Under the pieces are notes generated by a model. It did no database searches, was not told where the DNA came from, and worked only from the letters and a program-made list of their open reading frames with translations. From NCBI GenBank assembly GCA_002480935.1, contig DLDC01000171.1, forward strand, positions 1 to 5,434: a DNA stretch of 5,434 nucleotides, read 5' to 3'. The stretch is from Prevotella sp. UBA7782 (GTDB lineage Bacteria > Bacteroidota > Bacteroidia > Bacteroidales > Bacteroidaceae). Both the position numbers and the translations under genes were made by a program. Each line of letters opens with the position of its first letter. The first letter of the stretch is position 1. This document shows positions 1 through 5,434 of this stretch, one piece after another.

Positions 1-2724
1 GGTTTCCCCGTTACCGACATCAATGATATTCCCGCCGACCAGATTGAGACCATCGATGTGCTGAAGGATGCCTCTTCAACAGCCATCTATGGTTCACGCG
101 GTGGTAACGGTGTTATTCTTATCACAACCAAGTCGGCTAAGGACGGCAAGCTGTCGGTGTCGTATAACGGCTATTATCAGGCCAAGTGGGCTGCCAAGAA
201 GCTTGATGCCATGAGCGCGCAAGACTATGTGGCTCTTACGTGGGCATACGCCAGCGCCCCCGGTTCGGGCGGTTCGGGCGATGACATCGCAAAATATTTC
301 GGTCTGGGACAGAAGTATGGCAACCACTATGCTGAGTATGCCAATGTGGCGGCACACGACTATACGGACGACTTGCTGCGCACGGCATCGAGCTGGAACC
401 ACAATGTGAGCCTGAGCGGAGGCAATGACAAGACCAAGTTTACCTTCTCTACCAACTATGTGAATGATGATGGCATCAAGATAAACTCCAACTTTGAGCG
501 TCTGGCTATGGACCTGAAGCTGAGCCAGAAAATCAATAAGATGTTGACGTTCGACATGGATGTGCGCTATTCTGACATGAATGTGCTGGGCTCTGACCCC
601 ACTACGTCGAGCAAAGGCTCCATCCTTTCGTCGGCCTTTGAGTATCGTCCCATCGACAAACCCTTCGGCACAGACGACTTCACGCTCTTTGGTATGGGCG
701 CAAACAACATAGACCCGTCGCAGAATCCGGTCGCCATACAGTCTATGTTATATAATAAGGTGAACAAAAACAGGCTGCGTGGCAACTTTGCTCTGACGTT
801 CACTCCCGTGAAAGGTCTCACCGCCCGTGCCGAATATGCCATGGGCCGCAACTGGGGCGAGACGAAGTATTATGACGACGGCTCTATCAACAGCCTCTTC
901 ACAAAGGGATATAAGTATGCCAAGTATGGCAAGACGAATGGCAAGAACTGGCGCTTCCTGGGCACAATCAATTATGTCGTGCAAGGCTTGGGCGACAAGC
1001 ACCACCTTGACTTCCTCTTGGGCAATGAGGAAATCAAGCGCCAGTCGGACGCACTCACCGTATATGGCGCCGGCTTCCCTATGGGTGAGGCGTGGACACG
1101 CGACCGTGTCTTTGGCTTGATAAACATGGGCGACGCCACGGCTTATCCCGCAGACAACCGTTATGAGAACAGCTATGATGTGCCACAAACCACGGAATCG
1201 TGGTTCGGCCGTGTAAACTACTCACTGCTGGGCAGGTATCTCTTCACCGCAACGATGCGTGCCGACGGCTCTTCCAAGTTTGGCCCGAACCACCATTGGG
1301 GCTACTTCCCTGCTGCTGCCCTGGCTTGGCGTATCTCTGACGAGCCGTTTATGGCCGGCGCGCACAACTGGCTAGACAACTTGAAACTCCGCCTCTCGTA
1401 TGGTACCGCGGGCAATGACAACATCGACTCAGGACTATGGAATGAGCTCTGGCAGGCCAGTACGGGTGTGTGGGATGAGAAGACGGTTCAGATATACAAG
1501 CCATCAGGTCTGAAATATAACCCCGACCTGAAGTGGGAAACCAACATCTCGCGTAACATTGGCTTCGACTTTGGCTTCTTCAACCGCATCAATGGTACGT
1601 TGGACTTCTATTACAACTCGACCAAAGACCTGCTTATGAACCAGCAGATAGACTCTTCTACGGGCTACACCAACCAGTATGTCAACCTGGGCAAGACCTC
1701 TAACAAGGGTATAGAGCTTGCTGTTAATGCTGCTCTGGTGCGCACCAAGAACTTCAACCTGACCATGAACTTCACTTACAACATGAACTTCAACCGGGTA
1801 GATGAGCTGCCTGACGGTCAGGACATACTGTATGGCTCGGGCTGGGCTTCCTCCGGACAGACTCCGCGCAACGACTTCATGTTGAAAGAGGGCAAGCCCG
1901 TGGGTCTGGTGAGAGGCTACCAGTATGATGGTTATTATAAGGTGTCTGACTTTGATTATGATGCTTCTACAGGTGTATACAAGTTGAAGCAGGGCGTGCC
2001 CGACATTTCAGGAAACGTTTATACGGCCTATCCTAAGCCCAATGAGCTGAAAGTGGCTGCGGGGCAGAACGCTTTTCCGGGAGCCATCAAGCTGAAAGAC
2101 CTTAATGGCGACGGTATCGTAGACTCTGACGATGAGGGTATCATAGGCGAACTTCAGGCACATCACACGGGAGGCTTCGGCTTCTCCGGCAACTACAAGG
2201 GCCTGGACTTCAGCGCAAGCTTTACTTATCAGTTGGGCGGTAAGGTATATAACGCCTCTGCTATGACTCAATACACCGGCGGAAAAGAGCCGGGCATCGG
2301 CAAGAACCGCCGGGCATGGCTCTCCAACTACTTTAAAGTGTATGACATTAAGGACGGTGAGCTTATGCCGGTGACAACACCTGAAGAGCTGGAGGCCCTG
2401 AATGGAGGCGCTAAATATCCTCTGCCTTTCTTTGAGATGAATATCGTTACCTCGCAGTTTATAGAGAGTGCCAGCTTCTTGCGCCTTAATACGCTCACCC
2501 TGGGATATACCCTTCCGAGCAGCCTGACCAAGAAAGTGGGCGTGCAGAGCGCGCGTTTCTACGTGACAGGAGGCAACCTTTTCTGCATAACAGGCTACTC
2601 AGGTCTCGATCCTGAGGTGAATACCGACATGACACGTAACGACTATTATCCTACTCCCAACATGGATTATGGTGCCTATCAGCGTGCACGTACCTTTACC
2701 GTGGGCCTGAATGTGAAGTTTTAA
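1..2724 (+). CDS. SusC/RagA-family TonB-dependent outer-membrane receptor, 5' end missing
   Basis: This is the transport barrel of a SusCD nutrient importer in the outer membrane; it takes up a ligand handed over by its SusD-like partner, powered by TonB. The reading frame is open from base 1, so the true start lies upstream and 907 residues are visible. Visible residues 1-44 are the end of the plug domain and include the family signature around LKDASSTAIYGSRGGNGV (21-38) followed by ILITTK. The rest is barrel, rich in alternating aromatic and polar strands, e.g. RADGSSKFGPNHHWGYFP near bases 1260-1310. An acidic DLNGDGIVDSDD loop sits at residues 700-711. The protein ends in FTVGLNVKF, with the terminal Phe typical of outer-membrane barrels. 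Family members are usually about 1000-1100 residues, so the signal peptide, the carboxypeptidase-regulatory-like domain and the first part of the plug are probably the missing piece. No frameshift is seen. Family assignment is firm; the substrate is unknown. Confidence 0.96.
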   Translation, partial: GFPVTDINDIPADQIETIDVLKDASSTAIYGSRGGNGVILITTKSAKDGKLSVSYNGYYQAKWAAKKLDAMSAQDYVALTWAYASAPGSGGSGDDIAKYFGLGQKYGNHYAEYANVAAHDYTDDLLRTASSWNHNVSLSGGNDKTKFTFSTNYVNDDGIKINSNFERLAMDLKLSQKINKMLTFDMDVRYSDMNVLGSDPTTSSKGSILSSAFEYRPIDKPFGTDDFTLFGMGANNIDPSQNPVAIQSMLYNKVNKNRLRGNFALTFTPVKGLTARAEYAMGRNWGETKYYDDGSINSLFTKGYKYAKYGKTNGKNWRFLGTINYVVQGLGDKHHLDFLLGNEEIKRQSDALTVYGAGFPMGEAWTRDRVFGLINMGDATAYPADNRYENSYDVPQTTESWFGRVNYSLLGRYLFTATMRADGSSKFGPNHHWGYFPAAALAWRISDEPFMAGAHNWLDNLKLRLSYGTAGNDNIDSGLWNELWQASTGVWDEKTVQIYKPSGLKYNPDLKWETNISRNIGFDFGFFNRINGTLDFYYNSTKDLLMNQQIDSSTGYTNQYVNLGKTSNKGIELAVNAALVRTKNFNLTMNFTYNMNFNRVDELPDGQDILYGSGWASSGQTPRNDFMLKEGKPVGLVRGYQYDGYYKVSDFDYDASTGVYKLKQGVPDISGNVYTAYPKPNELKVAAGQNAFPGAIKLKDLNGDGIVDSDDEGIIGELQAHHTGGFGFSGNYKGLDFSASFTYQLGGKVYNASAMTQYTGGKEPGIGKNRRAWLSNYFKVYDIKDGELMPVTTPEELEALNGGAKYPLPFFEMNIVTSQFIESASFLRLNTLTLGYTLPSSLTKKVGVQSARFYVTGGNLFCITGYSGLDPEVNTDMTRNDYYPTPNMDYGAYQRARTFTVGLNVKF
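262..279 (+). repeat. Perfect tandem duplication of a 9-bp unit (GGTTCGGGC x2)
   Basis: Two identical in-frame copies, 262-270 and 271-279, encode Gly-Ser-Gly twice (visible residues 88-93) in a flexible, probably loop-forming stretch early in the barrel region of the SusC-like receptor. It is seen directly in the sequence and may be no more than local slippage. Confidence 0.8.
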
Positions 2725-2756
2725 ACTATGATGCTATTTGATAAAAACATTGAATT
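2725..2756 (+). promoter_or_regulatory. susC-susD intercistronic gap with A/T-rich translation start region
   Basis: The 32 bases between the receptor stop and the lipoprotein ATG are A/T-rich (ATTTGATAAAAACATTGAATT) and contain no Shine-Dalgarno sequence. This is normal for Bacteroidota, where A-rich upstream sequence favours initiation. No promoter or terminator is seen, so the two genes should be on one transcript. A ten-codon ORF (2728-2760) spans the gap, and its TGA overlaps the lipoprotein ATG as ATGA. Confidence 0.6.
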
Positions 2757-2819
2757 ATGAAGAGAGTAATATATATGATAATGGGAGCTTCATTGCTGGC
2801 CGGTGCCACAACCTCGTGC
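2757..2819 (+). other. Lipoprotein signal peptide and lipidated cysteine of the SusD-like protein
   Basis: Residues 1-20 have Lys2-Arg3, then a hydrophobic stretch (VIYMIMGASLLAGA), and end in TTS before Cys21 (codon 2817-2819). This is a relaxed Bacteroidota lipobox for signal peptidase II. Ser22-Asp23 after the Cys, with more acidic residues nearby (D26, E28), agrees with the acidic surface-export signals described for Bacteroidota lipoproteins, so surface exposure is expected. Confidence 0.85.
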
Positions 2820-4973
2820 TCTGATTTTCTCGACCAGGAGTCTCCCTCACAGACAACCAAGGACTTTGTGCTGTCTGACCCCACTACGCTGCGCGCGGCC
2901 ATGCAGAATGTGTATGACGTTTGGCGCTCTGACGGCAGCGGAGCGTTTTATGACTTCATCGTCTCGGCCACTGATATGGAGAATCAGCCGGAGGCTTACA
3001 AGAGTCAGATAAACCGTTGGACAACCTCTTATTTCTATGGATGGAATGCCAACGAGACGGCCAGAGGACCTGAAACCTTTGACCCCAACGGCAATGGTAT
3101 GTATAACTCTGTTTGGACATCGTTGTATAAGATCATCGGACTGTCTAACAACATCATCAACCAGATGGAGAATGCCTCTAACTATAAGGACATGATGGCT
3201 CAGACTGCACCCAGCGACCTGTCGCAGATATACGGAGAGGCTATCACCATGCGTGCTACGCTCTACTATGAGCTGACACGTAGGTATGGCGATCTGGCCT
3301 ATCAGACGGTGGCTGGCAGCGCTGCCACGCACCTGACCAACCGCGACTCGCTGAGTGAGTGCATACTGAAAGACCTTGAGAAGGTGATACCTTTGATGTA
3401 TAGGGACGGTGAAAGTACGGTGAATAAGACTTACTTCAACCGCACTTATGCTGAAGGACTCGTAGGCCGAATATGTCTTTGGGAGGCTGGCTATCAGACT
3501 CGGCGCACCGATATGGGCGAGAGCTACTATACAGATATAGAGGGCAAGCCCCTGTCTTTCGAGACAGTGTCGAAGGATGCCACCCATCAGTGCTTCTATG
3601 GCAGAAGGTCTGACTGGAAAAAATTCTATACCTTGGCTGAGAAGTATCTTGGTGATGCCATCGCAAAACCCGGAAACATTCACCTGCAAACAACTGACCC
3701 ACGCACGGAGGCTCGCTATAAGGAGCACCCTAACCCCTATCAGTATGTCTTCCAGCAGAACATGATGGGTGTGGATACGCAGAATCCTACGCTGGCAGAT
3801 GAGAGTGTTCATGAGATACCAGATACGCACGCCAATGGTAACAGCGAACGTCCTTATGCCTTCGGCAGACCGTCTAACGGCGGAAGCTCTAACTATTATC
3901 CTTGCAAGTCGTATGGACAGTCGAGATTCAACCCACTTTACTATTACGATATGTTCGATCCCAACGACATGCGTAGGGATGTTACATGTACTGTAACTGG
4001 TTCTGACGGTCACGGATGTGAGGCTCTGCTCAACTTTACCAAGGGCTCGCGACTGAACGGAGGTATTGCCTTGAACAAATGGGATGAGAACAGAATGGCT
4101 CATCCATGGACGCTGAAGCAGCGCCAGAGCGGTACCAACAATCCCTACATGCGCTTTTCAGACATCATCTTGATGCAGGCTGAGGTGAAAGCCGGGCTGG
4201 GCAAGGATGCTGAGGCCAAGCAATATCTTGAGGAAATACGCAACCGTGCCTTCGGTTCGGCTGCAAAGGCCAATACAGATGCTTACATAGCCAAGCAAGG
4301 ATCGTTGCTCAAGGCTATCATCAACGAGCGCGGATTGGAGTTTGGAGGTGAAGGTAGCCGCAAGTATGACCTGATTCGCACCAATTTGTTGGATGAGGTT
4401 GTGACGGCATTCCATCAGAAAGCATCAGCCATGATAAACGACCTGAAGACCAAGGGCTATCATCGCTTTGACAATGGAAACGAGATTTCTAATTATGTAT
4501 GGACCAAGAAGGTGGATGCCAAGAGCACGTATGGCTACAGGCTGACAGCTCAATGCCCGGCAGACAAGACAGATGACCCCGTGCTCTATCCAAGCTGGCG
4601 TGGTCAGAATGACGACTGGGATGCCGTGGCAGACTATAATGGTACAAAGAAGTCGGCCCTCACTGCAGGTTCTATGACCAACTTGGCCATCAAAGGACTC
4701 TTCAAGCACATTGAGCCGGGTAGTGATGAGGCTAAGCAACTGGAAGCTGAGGGCTACACAATGCAACCTTGGGCTATCACCATCTGGGCTGTTTATGACA
4801 AGAATAAAAATGCTTATGTTGAAGATTTGATGGCTCAGAAGCAATATGATTATTACATCTACAATGGCTATACCGTTGGTCAACCACCTATCTATATGCT
4901 TATGATGGGCGGAGATATCATCAAAAACTCGAATGGAGTGCTTCATAATGGCTATGGTTTCAGGGATAAGTAA
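2757..4973 (+). CDS. SusD/RagB-family nutrient-binding outer-membrane lipoprotein, long form
   Basis: This is the surface lipoprotein partner of the upstream receptor; by family knowledge it binds the nutrient, usually a glycan, and caps the SusC-like barrel. The start at 2757 is chosen because it gives a basic n-region (MKR), a hydrophobic core and a lipidation Cys at residue 21 (TTSC|SDF). The mature N-terminus FLDQESPSQTT is typical of the family. The helical, TPR-like core is seen at residues 160-183 (GEAITMRATLYYELTRRYGDL). The C-terminal SusD signature lies at 464-498 (YMRFSDIILMQAEVKAG, then YLEEIRNRA) and 522-541 (INERGLEFGGEGSRKYDLIR). C411 and C421 flank a short loop and could form a disulphide. 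At 738 residues it is longer than the common 500-600. About 197 residues follow the DLIR motif, against roughly 60-100 in ordinary members by memory, so the extra length is largely C-terminal. It is intact and 32 bases behind the receptor. Family assignment is firm; the ligand is unknown. Confidence 0.95.
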   Translation: MKRVIYMIMGASLLAGATTSCSDFLDQESPSQTTKDFVLSDPTTLRAAMQNVYDVWRSDGSGAFYDFIVSATDMENQPEAYKSQINRWTTSYFYGWNANETARGPETFDPNGNGMYNSVWTSLYKIIGLSNNIINQMENASNYKDMMAQTAPSDLSQIYGEAITMRATLYYELTRRYGDLAYQTVAGSAATHLTNRDSLSECILKDLEKVIPLMYRDGESTVNKTYFNRTYAEGLVGRICLWEAGYQTRRTDMGESYYTDIEGKPLSFETVSKDATHQCFYGRRSDWKKFYTLAEKYLGDAIAKPGNIHLQTTDPRTEARYKEHPNPYQYVFQQNMMGVDTQNPTLADESVHEIPDTHANGNSERPYAFGRPSNGGSSNYYPCKSYGQSRFNPLYYYDMFDPNDMRRDVTCTVTGSDGHGCEALLNFTKGSRLNGGIALNKWDENRMAHPWTLKQRQSGTNNPYMRFSDIILMQAEVKAGLGKDAEAKQYLEEIRNRAFGSAAKANTDAYIAKQGSLLKAIINERGLEFGGEGSRKYDLIRTNLLDEVVTAFHQKASAMINDLKTKGYHRFDNGNEISNYVWTKKVDAKSTYGYRLTAQCPADKTDDPVLYPSWRGQNDDWDAVADYNGTKKSALTAGSMTNLAIKGLFKHIEPGSDEAKQLEAEGYTMQPWAITIWAVYDKNKNAYVEDLMAQKQYDYYIYNGYTVGQPPIYMLMMGGDIIKNSNGVLHNGYGFRDK

Positions 4974-4997
4974 GATGCTCAAGTGGCAAGATGCGCT

Positions 4998-5021
4998 GCA
5001 ATAGCTGATGGCGCTTATTGC
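4998..5021 (+). other. Small hairpin just after the SusD-like gene
   Basis: GCAATA (4998-5003) pairs with TATTGC (5016-5021). Two further G-C pairs (5004-5005 with 5013-5014) form across a single bulged T at 5015, leaving a 7-base loop. No T-run follows. It lies 24 bases after the stop codon and just before the stronger hairpin, so it may protect or help process the 3' end of the susCD mRNA. Function is inferred. Confidence 0.4.
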
Positions 5022-5029
5022 TGATAAAG

Positions 5030-5070
5030 ATAGGTGGGCGGGCTCATAGGGCTGCGCCCACCTATGGTTT
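5030..5070 (+). terminator. Probable intrinsic terminator of the susCD operon
   Basis: A perfect 11-bp stem is formed by ATAGGTGGGCG (5030-5040) and CGCCCACCTAT (5055-5065), with a 14-base loop that can itself pair partly (5042-5045 with 5049-5052). It starts 56 bases after the SusD-like stop codon. The right arm is followed by GGTTTAT, a weak T-tract, and AAA (5026-5028) could pair with TTT (5068-5070). The stem is strong; termination efficiency is uncertain because the T-run is short. It could instead serve as an mRNA-stabilising 3' hairpin. Confidence 0.6.
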
Positions 5071-5154
5071 ATGGGGCAGCAAGCGGCTGTAGGTATATAT
5101 ATTAATAAGGTGTAGCACCGCAGTCAAAACATGACACAGGCATGAAGAGGGTAG
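5071..5154. other. Non-coding stretch without a recognised gene
   Basis: No reading frame here looks like protein on either strand. It begins relatively G/C-rich, passes through an A/T patch (TATATATATTAATAA, about 5094-5108), and holds a tiny hairpin GGTG-TAG-CACC (5109-5119). I see no tRNA-like clover leaf, no direct repeat array and no convincing TAnnTTTG promoter. Confidence 0.5.
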
Positions 5155-5213
5155 GGCTCATTGGCCTCGATGGTGACTGTAAGGGCTGGTCAGGGCGTGA
5201 TGAGCCGATTTTA
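5155..5213 (+). terminator. Long imperfect hairpin followed by a T-rich tail, possible terminator
   Basis: GGCTCAT (5155-5161) pairs perfectly with ATGAGCC (5200-5206). The stem can continue inward through two G-T wobbles, a bulged G at 5197 and GCC/GGC (5164-5166 with 5194-5196). An inner TGAC/GTCA helix (5174-5177 with 5189-5192) is possible. The tail GATTTTA follows. It could be a second terminator insulating the next gene, or the 3' end of an unrecognised small RNA. No promoter for such an RNA is evident. Confidence 0.35.
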
Positions 5214-5229
5214 TAGTATCAAAATAAAA

Positions 5230-5268
5230 GAACGAAAGTTATATATTGTTAATTAGACAACATCGTTC
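5230..5268. other. Dyad upstream of the downstream promoter
   Basis: GAACGA (5230-5235) is the inverse of TCGTTC (5263-5268), and a second dyad TTGT/ACAA (5246-5249 with 5257-5260) is nested inside it. An overlapping alternative pairs AAAAGAA (5226-5232) with TTCTTTT (5274-5280). It ends about 45 bases upstream of the -7 box, in very A/T-rich DNA. It may be a regulator site, an UP-like A/T region or a weak hairpin; it is short enough to be chance. Confidence 0.3.
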
Positions 5269-5289
5269 AAAAATTCTTTTCTTATATAT

Positions 5290-5320
5290 ACTGTATTTTG
5301 GCGAAATCTTCGTAACTTTG
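5290..5320 (+). promoter_or_regulatory. Bacteroidota-type sigma-70 promoter for the downstream gene
   Basis: TAACTTTG at 5313-5320 matches the Bacteroides -7 consensus TAnnTTTG exactly. The -33 element (consensus TTTG, usually 19-21 bases upstream) is poor: ACTG at 5290-5293 has the right spacing, while a perfect TTTG at 5297-5300 is only 12 bases away. Transcription should start near 5325-5328, giving a leader of about 100 bases before the ATG at 5427. A/T-rich DNA directly upstream (5207-5290) could strengthen it. Confidence 0.65.
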
Positions 5321-5325
5321 CAGCC

Positions 5326-5426
5326 CGAAATAACCTATTGTGTGACGGCGTGCCGTTATGTAGGTGTTTTTCGTGTAAAACGTTGATTACAAATAAATAT
5401 AAATATATAAATTAAAAAGTAAAATT
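5326..5426 (+). ncRNA. Structured 5' leader of the downstream gene, candidate cis-regulatory RNA
   Basis: Two stem-loops abut. The first pairs ACCTA (5333-5337) with TAGGT (5361-5365), skips a 3-base bulge (5338-5340), and continues 5341-5348 with 5353-5360 through wobbles into an ACGG/CCGT helix with a CGTG loop. The second pairs GTTTT (5366-5370) with AAAAC (5377-5381) around a 6-base loop. The start is estimated from the promoter. I cannot match it to a named RNA family. Position and promoter would suit an autoregulatory ribosomal-protein leader, which is an inference. Confidence 0.4.
5391..5426 (+). promoter_or_regulatory. A/T-only ribosome-loading region without a Shine-Dalgarno sequence
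   Basis: These 36 bases contain a single G (5419) and no C, and run straight into the ATG at 5427. Such unstructured A-rich upstream sequence is typical of highly expressed Bacteroidota genes, which seldom use Shine-Dalgarno pairing. It supports 5427 as a real start codon. Confidence 0.6.
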
Positions 5427-5434
5427 ATGCCTAC
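5427..5434 (+). CDS. First codons of a downstream gene (MPT...), possibly rpsL (ribosomal protein S12)
   Basis: ATG CCT AC is all that is present before the right edge; the third codon must be Thr, so the protein begins Met-Pro-Thr. The start is supported by the promoter at 5313-5320, the structured leader and the A/T-rich loading region. Bacterial S12 proteins commonly begin MPTIxQL, and the leader looks like that of a strongly expressed housekeeping gene, so rpsL at the head of a str-type operon is my best guess. Three residues cannot prove it; any other MPT-starting protein is possible. Confidence 0.45.

Noticed and set aside
748..1188. Antisense open frame (146 codons) within the receptor gene
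   Set aside because: It lies wholly inside a well-supported SusC-family coding region, has no start signals and no recognisable protein features.
2847..4103. Long antisense open frame (418 codons) opposite the SusD-like gene
   Set aside because: Its codons are exact reverse complements of the sense codons; it stays open because the sense gene rarely uses TTA, CTA or TCA. The predicted protein shows no recognisable domain, and the sense gene is a clear SusD-family member.
4425..4982. Antisense open frame (185 codons) over the end of the SusD-like gene
   Set aside because: It is in the same codon register as the sense gene, so it is a by-product of sense codon choice; its start just after the sense stop has no promoter or A-rich start region.
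5094..5108. TATATATATTAATAA as a possible promoter -7 element
   Set aside because: It does not fit the TAnnTTTG consensus and no TTTG stands at a suitable distance upstream; it is better explained as a simple A/T patch.
5142..5216. 24-codon ORF beginning MKRVGLIGLDGD in the intergenic region
   Set aside because: The opening looks protein-like, but it is very short, lacks an A/T-rich upstream start context, and overlaps the hairpin at 5155-5206 and another short ORF (5170-5256) in a different frame. There is no independent support.
5170..5256. 28-codon ORF running across the intergenic hairpin and A/T-rich DNA
   Set aside because: It has no start context, composition changes sharply within it, and it has no recognisable features; short chance ORFs of this size are expected.
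1..5434. CRISPR array, insertion sequence, tRNA or attachment site
   Set aside because: No spaced direct repeats, transposase-like frame, terminal inverted repeats or tRNA fold were found on either strand.

Overview
The window looks like a piece of a Bacteroidota chromosome, most likely order Bacteroidales and possibly Prevotellaceae. The evidence is a SusC/SusD pair (a hallmark of the phylum), A/T-rich translation starts without a Shine-Dalgarno sequence, and a downstream promoter whose -7 element fits the Bacteroides consensus TAnnTTTG. The coding DNA is of roughly balanced G+C by eye, which fits Prevotella-type genomes better than the more A/T-rich Bacteroides, but this is only an impression.

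Positions 1-2724 hold the 3' part of a SusC/RagA-type TonB-dependent outer-membrane receptor. It is cut by the left edge inside the plug domain and then runs through the whole beta-barrel to a C-terminal Phe. After 32 bases comes a complete SusD/RagB-type surface lipoprotein (2757-4973), unusually long at 738 residues. The two are almost certainly co-transcribed. By family knowledge they form one machine: the SusD-like lipoprotein sits as a lid on the SusC-like barrel, captures a glycan or other nutrient at the cell surface, and the barrel imports it with energy from TonB-ExbBD. The substrate cannot be read from this window, and no glycoside hydrolase, SusE/F-like protein or regulator is visible.

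Positions 4974-5426 (about 450 bases) carry no convincing gene. The first half is fairly G/C-rich and full of hairpins, including a perfect 11-bp stem that probably ends the susCD transcript. The second half is A/T-rich and contains a dyad, a Bacteroidota-type promoter with -7 box at 5313-5320, and a leader of about 100 bases that can fold into two abutting stem-loops (5333-5365 and 5366-5381). It ends in an almost pure A/T stretch in front of an ATG at 5427.

Only the first eight bases of the next gene (Met-Pro-Thr...) are present. A strong-looking promoter, a structured leader and an MPT start suggest a ribosomal-protein gene such as rpsL (S12), but this is a hypothesis. I see no evidence of a wholly new biological system; the most interesting parts are the structured leader, the hairpin-rich intergenic region and the long C-terminal region of the SusD-like protein.
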